Below, one piece after another: positions 1 through 8,461 of a DNA stretch of 64,000 bases. The DNA is from Fibrobacterota bacterium (GTDB lineage: Bacteria > Fibrobacterota > Chitinivibrionia > Chitinivibrionales > FEN-1185). A program made the translations under genes and the position numbers. How positions within the stretch are numbered: position 1 is the stretch's first letter; the number at the start of each line of letters is the position of its first letter. The stretch covers positions 62,001 to 126,000 of the forward strand of contig PLWQ01000036.1 of assembly GCA_003165595.1 (NCBI GenBank). Reading direction: 5' to 3'. The notes under the pieces were generated by a model. The model was not told the DNA's origin, searched no databases, and saw nothing but the letters and a program-made list of their open reading frames with translations.

Positions 1-2
1 TC

Positions 3-311
3 TCCTCGAACCTGCAGGCAGGATTGCCCGAGACCAAGGAATGGCAGGATTTTAGGGCTCTGTACAGGAGCAGGTTCGGATCCGACCCGGACCGTGTCGC
101 CGCCCTTGGCTACGATGCAGCCGCGCTTATTTCCGTGGCGCTCAAAGAGGCGGGCTCTTCGGCTTCCGCGTCGCAGATCCAACAGGCACTCGCATCAATC
201 AAGAACTACAAGGGAGCGTCGGGCCCCATTTCGTTCGATCCGGAAAAACGGATCAACACAGAGGCTTCGATCATCAAGATCAAGGACAAGCAGTTCATTA
301 GAGTTCAATAG
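3..311 (+). CDS. Periplasmic branched-chain amino acid-type substrate-binding protein, C-terminal fragment
   Basis: The reading frame is open from the window edge, so only the last ~102 residues are visible. The fragment carries the usual C-terminal signature of type I periplasmic binding proteins (Peripla_BP_6/LivJ family): 'ALGYDAAALI', then 'IKNYKGASGPISFD' and the terminal 'IIKIKDKQFIRVQ' strand. Members bind amino acids or other small solutes for an ABC importer, or serve as free-standing sensor domains. The substrate cannot be told from this piece. The next gene (ftsX) starts 119 bp downstream and is functionally unrelated. The family call is good; the specificity is unknown. Confidence 0.75.
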   Translation, partial: SSNLQAGLPETKEWQDFRALYRSRFGSDPDRVAALGYDAAALISVALKEAGSSASASQIQQALASIKNYKGASGPISFDPEKRINTEASIIKIKDKQFIRVQ

Positions 312-430
312 GTGAGTCCTTGCGGAATGAAAGTGCTTCAGCAAAGGGAGTTTGACGACACGTTCGCAAACGAGGGCCTTTCCCTCCATAGCGGTCTGCT
401 CTCTAAGCAAATCTGCAATCGTGTCTATCC

Positions 431-1288
431 ATGAATCCTTTTTATTTCATAAAAGAAGCGTTTCGGGGGTTCTACCAGGCAAAGCTCATGACTTTTGTCT
501 CGGTTGCAACCATTGGGCTCACGCTGTTTCTGCTGGCCTGCATGGCCGTAGCCTACCTCAATGTCTACCTGGGCCTGCGGGCGGTGGGCAGGCGCGTTGC
601 GGTTATCGTCTATGTCAAGGACGCCGTCGCGTCAGACACGGCACGGCTTGCGGCAGTTGTCGAGCAGGTAAAGGGGTGTCCGCAGGTCGCCTCGGTGCAC
701 GTCGTAGACAAGAAAGAAGCCTGGGACAGGTTCAAGGAGCAAAACGACAGCGCCATGCTCCAGGCGGTCGACGAGAACCCGTTTCCCGTGTCGCTTGAAC
801 TCTCGCTCGCCGAGAAGTCTCAGTCAGCCGAGGCGCTGGAAACCCTGTCGCGCGAATTGTCGAACATCGAGGGCGTGGAAGATCTCCAGATGTCCCGGCA
901 GGAAATGAAACGGCTCGAACGGTACAAGACGTTGTTCCTGATCGGCTCGTTCTTTCTTCTCGTGGTGCTCGTTGTTGCACCCATCGTCGTAATCTCCAAC
1001 ACCATCAAACTCACCATATACGCGCGGCGTGAGCTGATCCGCAACATGCATTTCGTGGGTGCAACGCCCGCGTATATCAAGGCGCCGTTTATCCTCGAAG
1101 GCATGCTTCAGGGCGTGTGCGGCGGCATCATCGCCGCGGCCGCACTGCTGCTTGTAAAGGCGGCACTCTCGCATTTTCTTCTTGCGTGGGGACCGTGGTA
1201 CCTGGCATGTACACTCTTCATCGCGACGGGAGCGTTATTCGGGTGCATAGGAAGCATGAGCGCGGTTCGCAAATTCCTCGTCTCCTGA
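431..1288 (+). CDS. ftsX: Cell-division ABC transporter permease-like protein FtsX
   Basis: This 285-residue protein has the FtsX plan. A short cytoplasmic N-terminus ('MNPFYFIKEAFRGFYQAK') precedes TM1 (about residues 20-42), a ~110-residue periplasmic domain follows, and three more membrane segments end the protein (about 170-192, 218-242, 255-278). FtsX sits in the inner membrane with the ATPase FtsE and transmits a signal to periplasmic murein hydrolases or their activators at the septum. No ftsE lies next to it: the 119 bp upstream holds no ATPase, so FtsE must be encoded elsewhere. The following EnvC-like gene overlaps the end of ftsX, which fits an FtsEX-EnvC module. No clear Shine-Dalgarno sequence precedes the ATG at 431. 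Confidence 0.9.
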   Translation: MNPFYFIKEAFRGFYQAKLMTFVSVATIGLTLFLLACMAVAYLNVYLGLRAVGRRVAVIVYVKDAVASDTARLAAVVEQVKGCPQVASVHVVDKKEAWDRFKEQNDSAMLQAVDENPFPVSLELSLAEKSQSAEALETLSRELSNIEGVEDLQMSRQEMKRLERYKTLFLIGSFFLLVVLVVAPIVVISNTIKLTIYARRELIRNMHFVGATPAYIKAPFILEGMLQGVCGGIIAAAALLLVKAALSHFLLAWGPWYLACTLFIATGALFGCIGSMSAVRKFLVS

Positions 1289-2487
1289 TAGCGTTCCTCG
1301 TTATCGGGTGCTGTTCTCCTCTGTTTGCAAAGAACAACAAGAAGGCTGCTCTCGCACGACCTGCCCCGGTTGCCGACTACGAAAAGAAAATCGAAGAAAA
1401 GAACGTTGTGCTCGATTCAATCAAGAATGAGCTTGATAAAGGAAGACAGAAGCTGCGCGACCTCGCGACCCAGGAAGGCACCGTGGTTGCGCAGCTCGAA
1501 CAGGTGGAAATGAACATCACCACGTCGGAAAGCTATCTGCGCCACGTTGCCGTGAAGATCGACTCCGCCTCGCATGCCGCTCTCCGCCTTGCAGCCAGCC
1601 TCGATTCCGCCAACCGGGAGCTCGCGTGGAGACAGGGCATCATGAGGAAACGCCTTCGCGCCATGTACAAGTCCGGGCCTGCGGGCCTGTCTCAGCTCAT
1701 CCTCACCTCGCGCTCCATGTCGGATATGTTGCACCGCGCGCGGTATTTTCGGGACCTTAACCGCTACGACCGCAGGCTGGTCGCAAACATCGACACTGCA
1801 CGAAGGAAGATTGAACTTGACAAAACGGCACTCGAACGGGAAGAGGCCAGGCTTGCTTCGCTCAAGCGCGACAAGGAGACCGAGCACGAGGCGTTCGTAT
1901 CGGAACAGGCGTCGCACGAAAAGCTGCTCGGCCACGTGCGAACGCAAAAAGACCAGTATGTCAAGATGATACGGGAACTCGAGGCGGCGCAAAAGGAGCT
2001 TCAGAACATCGTGGCAATGCTCGAAAAGAACAAGCGGACAAAGCCGCGCACCGCGTACGACAAGAGCCGGAACGCCACGTTTGAAAAGGAGAAGGGCTCG
2101 CTGCCCTGGCCGGCTGACGGCGCGGTTGTCACCGAGTTCGGCAAGGTGATTCACTCGGTGTACAAGACGGTTACCATGAACACGGGCATCGACATTGCCG
2201 CGTCGCACGGGGAGAAAGTGCACTGCGTCGCGTCGGGAAAGGTTGCCTACGTGGGCTGGATGCGCGGCCTGGGCAAGCTCGTTATCGTTGACCACGGCGG
2301 CTATTACACCACCTACGCACGGCTCGAAGAGGCGCAGGTTGTAAAGGACGACATAGTCGCGGCCGGCGCGGTGCTTGGACTGGTGGGCGAACCCAATCCG
2401 TTTGATCCGCCGAAGCTCCATTTTGAAATCCGCAAGTCGACCGAAGCTATGGACCCGGTGGAGTGGCTGGAGAAGAGAAGGAAATAA
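1243..2487 (+). CDS. EnvC-like murein hydrolase activator (coiled coil plus degenerate LytM/M23 domain)
   Basis: The product is a secreted protein of about 414 residues. I place the start at GTG 1243: a gggag box lies 9 nt upstream and the start yields a clean signal peptide ('RLLIAFLVIGCCSPLFA'). An ATG at 1207 would also work. Residues ~40-280 are a long charged coiled coil, and the last ~120 residues are a LytM/M23 fold. The zinc site is not intact: the usual HxGxD motif reads 'NTGIDIAA' (first His lost) and the usual YAHL reads 'YARL', while the Asp and the late 'LHFEIR' His remain. That matches catalytically dead EnvC/NlpD-type activators of amidases, not an endopeptidase. The gene overlaps ftsX by 46 bp, so translation is probably coupled and the protein probably works with FtsEX. 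Confidence 0.85.
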   Translation: MHRKHERGSQIPRLLIAFLVIGCCSPLFAKNNKKAALARPAPVADYEKKIEEKNVVLDSIKNELDKGRQKLRDLATQEGTVVAQLEQVEMNITTSESYLRHVAVKIDSASHAALRLAASLDSANRELAWRQGIMRKRLRAMYKSGPAGLSQLILTSRSMSDMLHRARYFRDLNRYDRRLVANIDTARRKIELDKTALEREEARLASLKRDKETEHEAFVSEQASHEKLLGHVRTQKDQYVKMIRELEAAQKELQNIVAMLEKNKRTKPRTAYDKSRNATFEKEKGSLPWPADGAVVTEFGKVIHSVYKTVTMNTGIDIAASHGEKVHCVASGKVAYVGWMRGLGKLVIVDHGGYYTTYARLEEAQVVKDDIVAAGAVLGLVGEPNPFDPPKLHFEIRKSTEAMDPVEWLEKRRK

Positions 2488-2540
2488 TCGCGAGGTTAAG
2501 AGTCCGTTTGTTGACAATTGAAGCTAAATAGAATGCTGGT

Positions 2541-2635
2541 AGGGGCTGGCCGCCCCTAAAACCTGCCAAGGAAAATGCTTGCTATGACAACCCCCGGCGG
2601 CGCAGACGCTTGGGCCCGGGGGGAAACTTCCCCCC
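2541..2635. other. Intergenic hairpins between the envC-like gene and holB
   Basis: The 274-bp gap holds no credible gene. It contains a 6-7 bp stem (AGGGGC 2541-2546 with GCCCCT 2552-2557) and, further on, a G6/C6 palindrome (GGGGGGAA 2618-2625 with TTCCCCCC 2628-2635). The palindrome is preceded by a CCCCCGG/CCCGGG pairing. Neither stem is followed by a T-run, so they are not standard terminators. The arrangement C5GG ... CCGGGGG - GGAAAC resembles, in shrunken form, the 3' end of the elements at 13.6 and 31.1 kb, but the resemblance may be chance. Confidence 0.4.
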
Positions 2636-2761
2636 ATCAAGAAACCTTATCCATTCCCTAAAAACCTCTCCGAAATCCCGCCCGGTATCAATTATTTTTT
2701 GCCTATAACCGGAAAGGCCAGATTTCCAACCAATCTTCCCCGCAACCGGATCGGCAAGCTC

Positions 2762-3904
2762 GTGCCCGAAACCACTCTATCATGGCAAAACCTGCTCGGC
2801 CAGGAGCGCGTCAAGGAAATGCTCGGCACCGCATTTGCCGCCGGCACCCTTGGCCATGCCTACCTGTTTAGCGGCGAGGAGGGTGTGGGAAAATTTGAGG
2901 CGGCTTTCGAGCTGGCGCTTGCGCTGTTGTGCACGGGCGGGGCTGCCGCGCCGTGCCGCACCTGCGTTTCGTGCCAGAAGGCGCTGCGGAACGCGCATCC
3001 CGATTTTCACGTGATCGTTCCGGCGGCGCTTGACAAAGAACACAAGGCGTCCGACGGCAAACTTTCCCCGGCCGGCTGGGACTTCCTGTCGCAGAATGTG
3101 CGCGAACGCATCGAAGCGCCGTACAGGCGGCCATCGCACGCGGGGGTTCCGGCGATTCCGGTGGAATGGATCAAGGAAGTGAACCACGCCATTCTCCGCG
3201 GCGCAGTGGAAGGCTCGCGCACCGTCGCGATCATCGCGGGCGTTGACCTCATGAACAAGGAATCGGCAAACGCGATGCTCAAGACTCTCGAAGAACCGCC
3301 GAAGAATACGTTTATCATACTCACCACAAACATGCCACAGTCCATCTTGCCGACCATTGCTTCGCGCTGCCAGGTCGTTCGGTTCGGCCTGGTGTCCGTA
3401 GAACACATCAAGGAGGCGCTGCACCAGGTTGCAGGCATGGCCGAGCCCGGCGCCGAAATCGAAAGGGCCGCGCAGTATGCCATGGGTTCCGTGAGCCGCG
3501 CGCTTTCCCTGTTGGGAAGCGACCAGACCGAGTCCTTGGCCGAGGCTCGCGGCCTTCTCAATGCTTGTTGCGCAGGCGACTGGCCGGCGGTGTCGCAGCG
3601 GATCGACACGTTGTCGCGTGCCGACGGCTACGATGCGCATACCCGGCTGTTTATGAATCTCCTGTATCTCGTACGCAATGGAATTTTGAGGAACGAGGGC
3701 CGTTCATCAACGTATATTGATGAAAGCGACGGCGTCGCCGCAGCCTCGCTTCCCCCGGATGTGCGGCGGGTGGAGCGTTTGTGCGCCGCCTGCCAAGATG
3801 CGCTGTCGGCGCTTTCGTCCAATGGAAACTGCGGAATCATATACGTCAATTTCGCAATAACGGTAATGGAGATATGTGATGTCGAAAAACAGCAAGCTGG
3901 TTGA
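2762..3904 (+). CDS. holB: DNA polymerase III subunit delta' (clamp-loader AAA+ subunit)
   Basis: The protein has about 380 residues from GTG 2762. An in-frame TTG at 2699 would add 21 residues without family support. It belongs to the clamp loader that places the sliding clamp on DNA. Visible features are 'LFSGEEGVGKF', a P-loop lacking the final Ser/Thr as is usual for delta'; a four-cysteine zinc module ('CTGGAAAPCRTCVSC'); and the sensor region 'NAMLKTLEEPPKNTFIILTT' followed by the SRC arginine-finger motif 'IASRCQ'. The gene overlaps the next one (ricT) by 26 bp and begins a run of overlapping housekeeping genes (holB-ricT-metG). The holB-ricT-metG order is also seen in Firmicutes-type gene order, which supports the assignment. 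Confidence 0.88.
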   Translation: MPETTLSWQNLLGQERVKEMLGTAFAAGTLGHAYLFSGEEGVGKFEAAFELALALLCTGGAAAPCRTCVSCQKALRNAHPDFHVIVPAALDKEHKASDGKLSPAGWDFLSQNVRERIEAPYRRPSHAGVPAIPVEWIKEVNHAILRGAVEGSRTVAIIAGVDLMNKESANAMLKTLEEPPKNTFIILTTNMPQSILPTIASRCQVVRFGLVSVEHIKEALHQVAGMAEPGAEIERAAQYAMGSVSRALSLLGSDQTESLAEARGLLNACCAGDWPAVSQRIDTLSRADGYDAHTRLFMNLLYLVRNGILRNEGRSSTYIDESDGVAAASLPPDVRRVERLCAACQDALSALSSNGNCGIIYVNFAITVMEICDVEKQQAG

Positions 3905-4724
3905 AGTCGTTTTCAAGGGCGAACGCCGCGCCATTTACCGGAACAGAAACGAAATCGACATCAACGAGGGCGACACGGTAGTGGTTGAGGCCGAGCGCGG
4001 CGAGGACCTGGGCCGGGTTTCACTCGTTGGCGCACTTGTTAAGCTCAAGCGCGGCAAGGGCGACGCCAAGGGAATCGTGCGCATCGCGGGCGAAAAGGAT
4101 CTTGCCCAACATAATGCGAACCTTGCCAAGGAAAACGACGCCTACACGGTGTGCCGCGACAAGATCAAACACTACAACCTCGACATGAAACTCGTCGACG
4201 TGGAGATGCAGTTCGACGGCAGCAAGATCACCTTCTATTTTACGGCGGCCCAGCGGGTCGATTTTCGGGAGCTGGTAAAGGACCTCGCATCTGTCTACCG
4301 TACGCGCATCGAGCTCCGGCAGATCGGCGTGCGTGACGAGGCAAAGCGCGTGAGCGGGTTCGGCGTCTGCGGCCGCAAGCAATGCTGCAGTGCATTTCTC
4401 AACGAGTTTGAGCAGATCACCACCCAGATGGCCAAGGACCAGGAGATTTCCCTAAACCCCGCCAAGATTTCGGGCAACTGCGGCAGGCTTTTGTGTTGTC
4501 TGCGGTACGAGGAAGAATTCTACCGAATCGTCTTTAAGGATTTCCCGCCCATCGAGAGCAAGCTCAAGATCATTGGAAAAGACGGCAAGGAAAAGGACGG
4601 CATGCTCACGTTTATCAATGTGTTCAAGAGTCTGGGTCAGGTTCGGTTTGCCGACGGTACCAACGAGTGGCTCACCACCGAAGAGCTAACGAAAGGGCGC
4701 ATGAATAATGACAAAAAAGAATAG
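3879..4724 (+). CDS. ricT: PSP1-domain protein (RicT/YaaT family)
   Basis: The product has 281 residues. The ATG at 3879 has a GGAG box 7 nt upstream. The C-terminal half carries the PSP1 signature: 'GVCGRKQCCSAFL' and 'GNCGRLLCCLRYEEE', two CxxxxCC/CxxxxxCC clusters. In Bacillus, RicT/YaaT with RicA and RicF binds iron-sulfur clusters and helps RNase Y-mediated RNA processing. The conserved cysteines suggest the same kind of cluster here. The N-terminal ~80 residues look like a small beta-rich domain ('DINEGDTVVVEAERGEDLGRV'). It lies between holB and metG and overlaps both, so the three are almost certainly co-transcribed. Confidence 0.85.
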   Translation: MSKNSKLVEVVFKGERRAIYRNRNEIDINEGDTVVVEAERGEDLGRVSLVGALVKLKRGKGDAKGIVRIAGEKDLAQHNANLAKENDAYTVCRDKIKHYNLDMKLVDVEMQFDGSKITFYFTAAQRVDFRELVKDLASVYRTRIELRQIGVRDEAKRVSGFGVCGRKQCCSAFLNEFEQITTQMAKDQEISLNPAKISGNCGRLLCCLRYEEEFYRIVFKDFPPIESKLKIIGKDGKEKDGMLTFINVFKSLGQVRFADGTNEWLTTEELTKGRMNNDKKE

Positions 4725-6732
4725 CGCCCCGGGGTCGACGTTCCTCGTCACAAGCGCGCTGCCGTATGCAAACGGCGATATCCATCTGGGCCATCTCCTT
4801 GAAGCGGTTCAGACCGACGTGTTCGTGCGGTTCCAGAAACTCCGCGGGAACCGCGCGATGTACGTATGCGCCGACGATACGCACGGCACTGCGATACAAA
4901 TCAACGCCATGAAACGGGGGATCACGCCGCAAGAGTTGGTGGCCGAAATTTGGCAGCGCCATAAGTCGGATTATGCGGGGTTCAACATCGGATTCGACAT
5001 TTTCTACACTACTGATTCGCCGGAGAACCGGTTCTACGCGGAGCTCATTTACAAAGGACTTCGGGATAAGAGACTTGTAGAGGAAAAAGAAATTTCCCAG
5101 TACTATTGCGAGACTGACGGCCGCTTTCTTCCTGACCGGTTCATCAAGGGAACGTGTCCCATTTGCAGTGCTGTTGAGCAATATGGCGACGTGTGTGAAG
5201 TGTGCGGATCAACATACGATCCTACCGACCTGAAATCCCCTGTCTGTATCACCTGCGGCAAGCCGCCCGTTCTCAAGAAGACCACGCACCTTTTTGTCAA
5301 GCTCTCGGAACGTCAGGGTTTTCTGAACACGTATGTCAAGTCAGGCGCCTTGGCAGATGAAGTTCGCAATTTTGCTCAGAGCTGGCTGTCCGTTCCGCTT
5401 CATGAATGGTGCATTTCCCGTGACGCACCGTACTTCGGATTTGAAATACCCGGAATGCCCAACAAATACTTCTATGTTTGGCTTGATGCGCCAATCGGCT
5501 ATCTTTCATCGACGAAAAAATGGTGCGACGATCATGGTGAGAATGTTGAGGCGTTCTGGTCCGCAAAGAGCGAAGCTCAGCTCGTGCACTTTATCGGAAA
5601 AGATATCGTGTACTTCCATACGCTTTTCTGGCCCGTGATGCTCAACAGCGCGGGATTCAGGCTGCCGTCAAAAATTTTTGTGCACGGGTTTCTTTCGATC
5701 GGCGGCGAGAAGATGTCCAAGAGCCGCGGGACGTTCATCCTTGCGCGCGATTTTCTTGATAAAGTCAAACACCCGCAAGCCACGGAATATTTACGATTCT
5801 ATTTTGCGTCAAAATTGTCCGGTTCCGTAAACGACATTGACCTTAACGTAGATGAATTTGTCAATCGTGTCAATACTGTTCTTTCCAACAACATCGGCAA
5901 TTTTCATCACAGAACGGTCGTGTTTTGTGAGCGATACTTCAAATCGGAAGTGCCTGACGCAGGCTGGGAGGAGTCTTTCGCGGAGAAAGTCATCGACCAG
6001 GGAAAGGCCATCGCGGAAGACTACAGTCGAACCGATTACAAATCCGTGATCGAACGGGTGCAGGAGCTTGGCGATTTGGGAAATAAATACTATCAGGACC
6101 GCAAGCCCTGGGAGCTGAACAAAACGGATCCAGCGGCGGCTGCGAAGGTTATGGTGACTTGTCTCAATCTTATTCGCTCCATCGCCGTATTCCTCAAGCC
6201 GATTGTACCGGACATCGTCAAAAAGGTTGAAAATCTTTTCGGCTGCGAGCTTTCGTGGGAAGACCACGTGTTTTCGCTTCGATCAGGAAGACTCGGACCT
6301 ACCGAGAAACTCGTCCAACCGATTGAACTTGAACAGCTCGACGTGCTGCGTGGTACCTCGAAAGCCGATTCGGCAGCAGCCCATTCTGTGGATGGGAAAG
6401 AACAGGGAGAAGGCGTCGACATCGCGGTGGTCAAGTCGCTCGACCTCCGTGTGGGCGTCGTAAAAACCGCGGAAAGAATCGAGAAATCGCAGAAGCTTCT
6501 CAAACTCACTGTAGACATAGGGGAATCCACCCGCCAGATCGTCGCCGGCATCGCATTGTCGTACGCGCCCGAAGCGCTGATGGGAAAGCAGGTGGTTATC
6601 GTGTCGAACCTGAAGAGCGCAAAAGTGATGGGGGTCGAGTCGCAGGGCATGCTCCTTGCCGCGCTCGACAACGGCTCGCTGTCTATTGTCCAGCCCGACA
6701 GGCCGGCGTCGCCCGGTTCCAAAGTCTCGTAG
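4708..6732 (+). CDS. metG: Methionyl-tRNA synthetase with C-terminal tRNA-binding domain
   Basis: This 674-residue class I aminoacyl-tRNA synthetase charges tRNA-Met. It has the HIGH-type motif 'GDIHLGH', a zinc knuckle region with two CxxC pairs ('CPIC', 'CEVC' and 'CITC'), and the KMSKS loop 'GGEKMSKSRG'. The last ~110 residues form an EMAPII/Trbp111-type OB fold ('VKSLDLRVGVV', 'RQIVAGIA', 'VIVSNLK'), which binds tRNA and mediates dimerisation. The start overlaps the end of ricT by 17 bp, and recJ follows 7 bp after the stop, so the operon continues. Length and motif spacing are normal for a full-length bacterial MetG. Confidence 0.96.
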   Translation: MTKKNSAPGSTFLVTSALPYANGDIHLGHLLEAVQTDVFVRFQKLRGNRAMYVCADDTHGTAIQINAMKRGITPQELVAEIWQRHKSDYAGFNIGFDIFYTTDSPENRFYAELIYKGLRDKRLVEEKEISQYYCETDGRFLPDRFIKGTCPICSAVEQYGDVCEVCGSTYDPTDLKSPVCITCGKPPVLKKTTHLFVKLSERQGFLNTYVKSGALADEVRNFAQSWLSVPLHEWCISRDAPYFGFEIPGMPNKYFYVWLDAPIGYLSSTKKWCDDHGENVEAFWSAKSEAQLVHFIGKDIVYFHTLFWPVMLNSAGFRLPSKIFVHGFLSIGGEKMSKSRGTFILARDFLDKVKHPQATEYLRFYFASKLSGSVNDIDLNVDEFVNRVNTVLSNNIGNFHHRTVVFCERYFKSEVPDAGWEESFAEKVIDQGKAIAEDYSRTDYKSVIERVQELGDLGNKYYQDRKPWELNKTDPAAAAKVMVTCLNLIRSIAVFLKPIVPDIVKKVENLFGCELSWEDHVFSLRSGRLGPTEKLVQPIELEQLDVLRGTSKADSAAAHSVDGKEQGEGVDIAVVKSLDLRVGVVKTAERIEKSQKLLKLTVDIGESTRQIVAGIALSYAPEALMGKQVVIVSNLKSAKVMGVESQGMLLAALDNGSLSIVQPDRPASPGSKVS

Positions 6733-6739
6733 GACCCCA

Positions 6740-8461
6740 ATGATGCAACCGACCATGAACACCGCGCGCGAGGTCATTGTGGTAAAATCGGCCGACTCCG
6801 CCGTGGTTGCCGGCCTTGCCAGGACGCTCGGCGTTCCTGCCGCGGTCGCCACCATTCTTGCCGTGCGCGGGTTCACCACGGCGGAGGAGTGCACACGGTT
6901 CTTCTCACCCGGCCAAGCGCAGTTTCACGATCCCTTCCTGTTCAAGGACATGGAGAAGGCCTGCGACCGCATTTGCGCTGCAATCCGCGATCGGGAGAAG
7001 ATTTTTATTTACGGCGATTACGATGTTGACGGGGTCACCTCCACAGCCATGCTCGTGCGCCTGCTTCGGCAGTTCGGCGCCGATTGCGAGTACTACCTTC
7101 CCAATAGATTGACAGAAGGCTACGGCCTCTCCGAAGAAGGCATCCGCGCCGTGGCGCGTCAGGGCGCGAAGCTCGTGGTCACGGTCGATTGCGGCATCAC
7201 CGCGTGCGAGGAGGTCGACCTCGCCCGCACGCTCGGCATCGACGTGATCGTTTCCGACCATCACGAACCCAAGAACCGCGTTCCCGCAGCGTTCGCCCTG
7301 CTTGACCCCAAACTTGATTCGTGCGGCTATCCGGACGACTGTCTGGCGGGCGTGGGTGTTGCGCTCAAGCTGGCTCAGGGACTCGGAAGCCGCATCGGCG
7401 CTGCCGACGACGTGTGGAGCGGGTATCTCGACCTTGTTGCGGTGGGAACTGCGGCCGACATCGTGCCGCTGGTCGGAGAGAACAGGATCATCGCGCATCT
7501 GGGATTCGGACAACTGCCCTACACCAAGAACGAAGGGCTCCGGGCGCTGCTTGCGGCGCAGGACTGCGACGGGAAGAACCTGTCCACGGGCGATGTGGTG
7601 TTTCGCATCGCCCCGTGCATCAACGCCGTGGGCAGGCTGGGCGATCCCCGGCGCGGGGTGGAGCTGCTGCTCACCGACGACCCGGCGCTCGCCGGTCTTT
7701 ACGCAAAGGAACTCAAAGAGGCAAATATCGAGCGCCGCGCACTCGACAGCCAGATTCAGGAACAGGCGTTCGCCTGGGTCGAGGAGAACTGCGATTCGGA
7801 CGCCGACTTCGCCATCGTTGCCGGCTCGCGGTCGTGGCATTGCGGCGTGGTGGGCATCGTGGCGTCGAAAGTCGTCGAGCGGTATCACCGGCCCGCGATC
7901 CTGTTTGCGGTGGGAGAGAACGGCATGGCGCGCGGTTCGGGCCGCAGCATCTCCGGCTTCCATTTGCACGACGCGCTCACCGAGTGCGGCGACCTGCTCG
8001 AAGGCTTTGGCGGCCATGCGGCCGCGGCCGGCATGACTATCAAAGAGGAGAACCTCGGCGCATTTCGAACCCGGTTCAACCAGATCGCGCACACGAAGCT
8101 CACCGCGTCCGATCTTATCCCCAAAGTAAATGCAGACGCCGAGATGCGCCTGGCCGATCTCACGCCGGAGTTCTATGCGATCCTCAAGCGGATGGAACCC
8201 TTTGGGCCGGGCAACATGCGGCCGGTGCTCGTGAGCCGCCGCGTTGTGAACCGGTTCAACCCGCGAATCGTGGGCGGCAAACACCTCAAGATGATGGTGC
8301 AGGACGGCGGCGCGGCGATTGACGCCATAGCCTTCAACTTCGGCGAGCGCCTCGCGGAACTGAGCCGCGCCCCGGCATACACCGTGGCCTACTGCCTTGA
8401 CGAAAACGAATGGAACGGCAAGAAAAGCCTCCAGCTCAAAGTAAGAGGAGTGGAAGTATGA
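6740..8461 (+). CDS. recJ: Single-stranded-DNA-specific 5'-3' exonuclease RecJ
   Basis: The protein has about 573 residues from ATG 6740; alternatives at 6743 and 6755 are equally possible. RecJ degrades 5' single-stranded DNA in recombination and repair. The DHH phosphoesterase motifs are complete: 'IYGDYDVDG' (motif I), 'VTVDCGIT' (II) and 'VSDHHEP' (III). The DHHA1 C-terminal half follows, with 'GRSISGFHLHDAL' and 'GGHAAAAGM'. The OB-fold tail ends at the stop, which overlaps the argH start in ATGA fashion. It is located directly behind metG. Confidence 0.94.
   Translation: MMQPTMNTAREVIVVKSADSAVVAGLARTLGVPAAVATILAVRGFTTAEECTRFFSPGQAQFHDPFLFKDMEKACDRICAAIRDREKIFIYGDYDVDGVTSTAMLVRLLRQFGADCEYYLPNRLTEGYGLSEEGIRAVARQGAKLVVTVDCGITACEEVDLARTLGIDVIVSDHHEPKNRVPAAFALLDPKLDSCGYPDDCLAGVGVALKLAQGLGSRIGAADDVWSGYLDLVAVGTAADIVPLVGENRIIAHLGFGQLPYTKNEGLRALLAAQDCDGKNLSTGDVVFRIAPCINAVGRLGDPRRGVELLLTDDPALAGLYAKELKEANIERRALDSQIQEQAFAWVEENCDSDADFAIVAGSRSWHCGVVGIVASKVVERYHRPAILFAVGENGMARGSGRSISGFHLHDALTECGDLLEGFGGHAAAAGMTIKEENLGAFRTRFNQIAHTKLTASDLIPKVNADAEMRLADLTPEFYAILKRMEPFGPGNMRPVLVSRRVVNRFNPRIVGGKHLKMMVQDGGAAIDAIAFNFGERLAELSRAPAYTVAYCLDENEWNGKKSLQLKVRGVEV

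Noticed and set aside
1117-1242. Upstream start for the EnvC-like gene
   Set aside because: Starting at 1117 would place 42 arginine-rich residues ahead of the signal peptide, all within the ftsX coding region; GTG 1243 has a proper ribosome-binding site.
1417-2517. 366-codon open frame opposite the EnvC-like gene
   Set aside because: Shadow of a real gene; the sequence has no coherent hydrophobic or motif pattern and no ribosome-binding site.
2511-2534. Promoter TTGACA/TAGAAT before holB
   Set aside because: The two hexamers are only 12 nt apart, too close for sigma-70.
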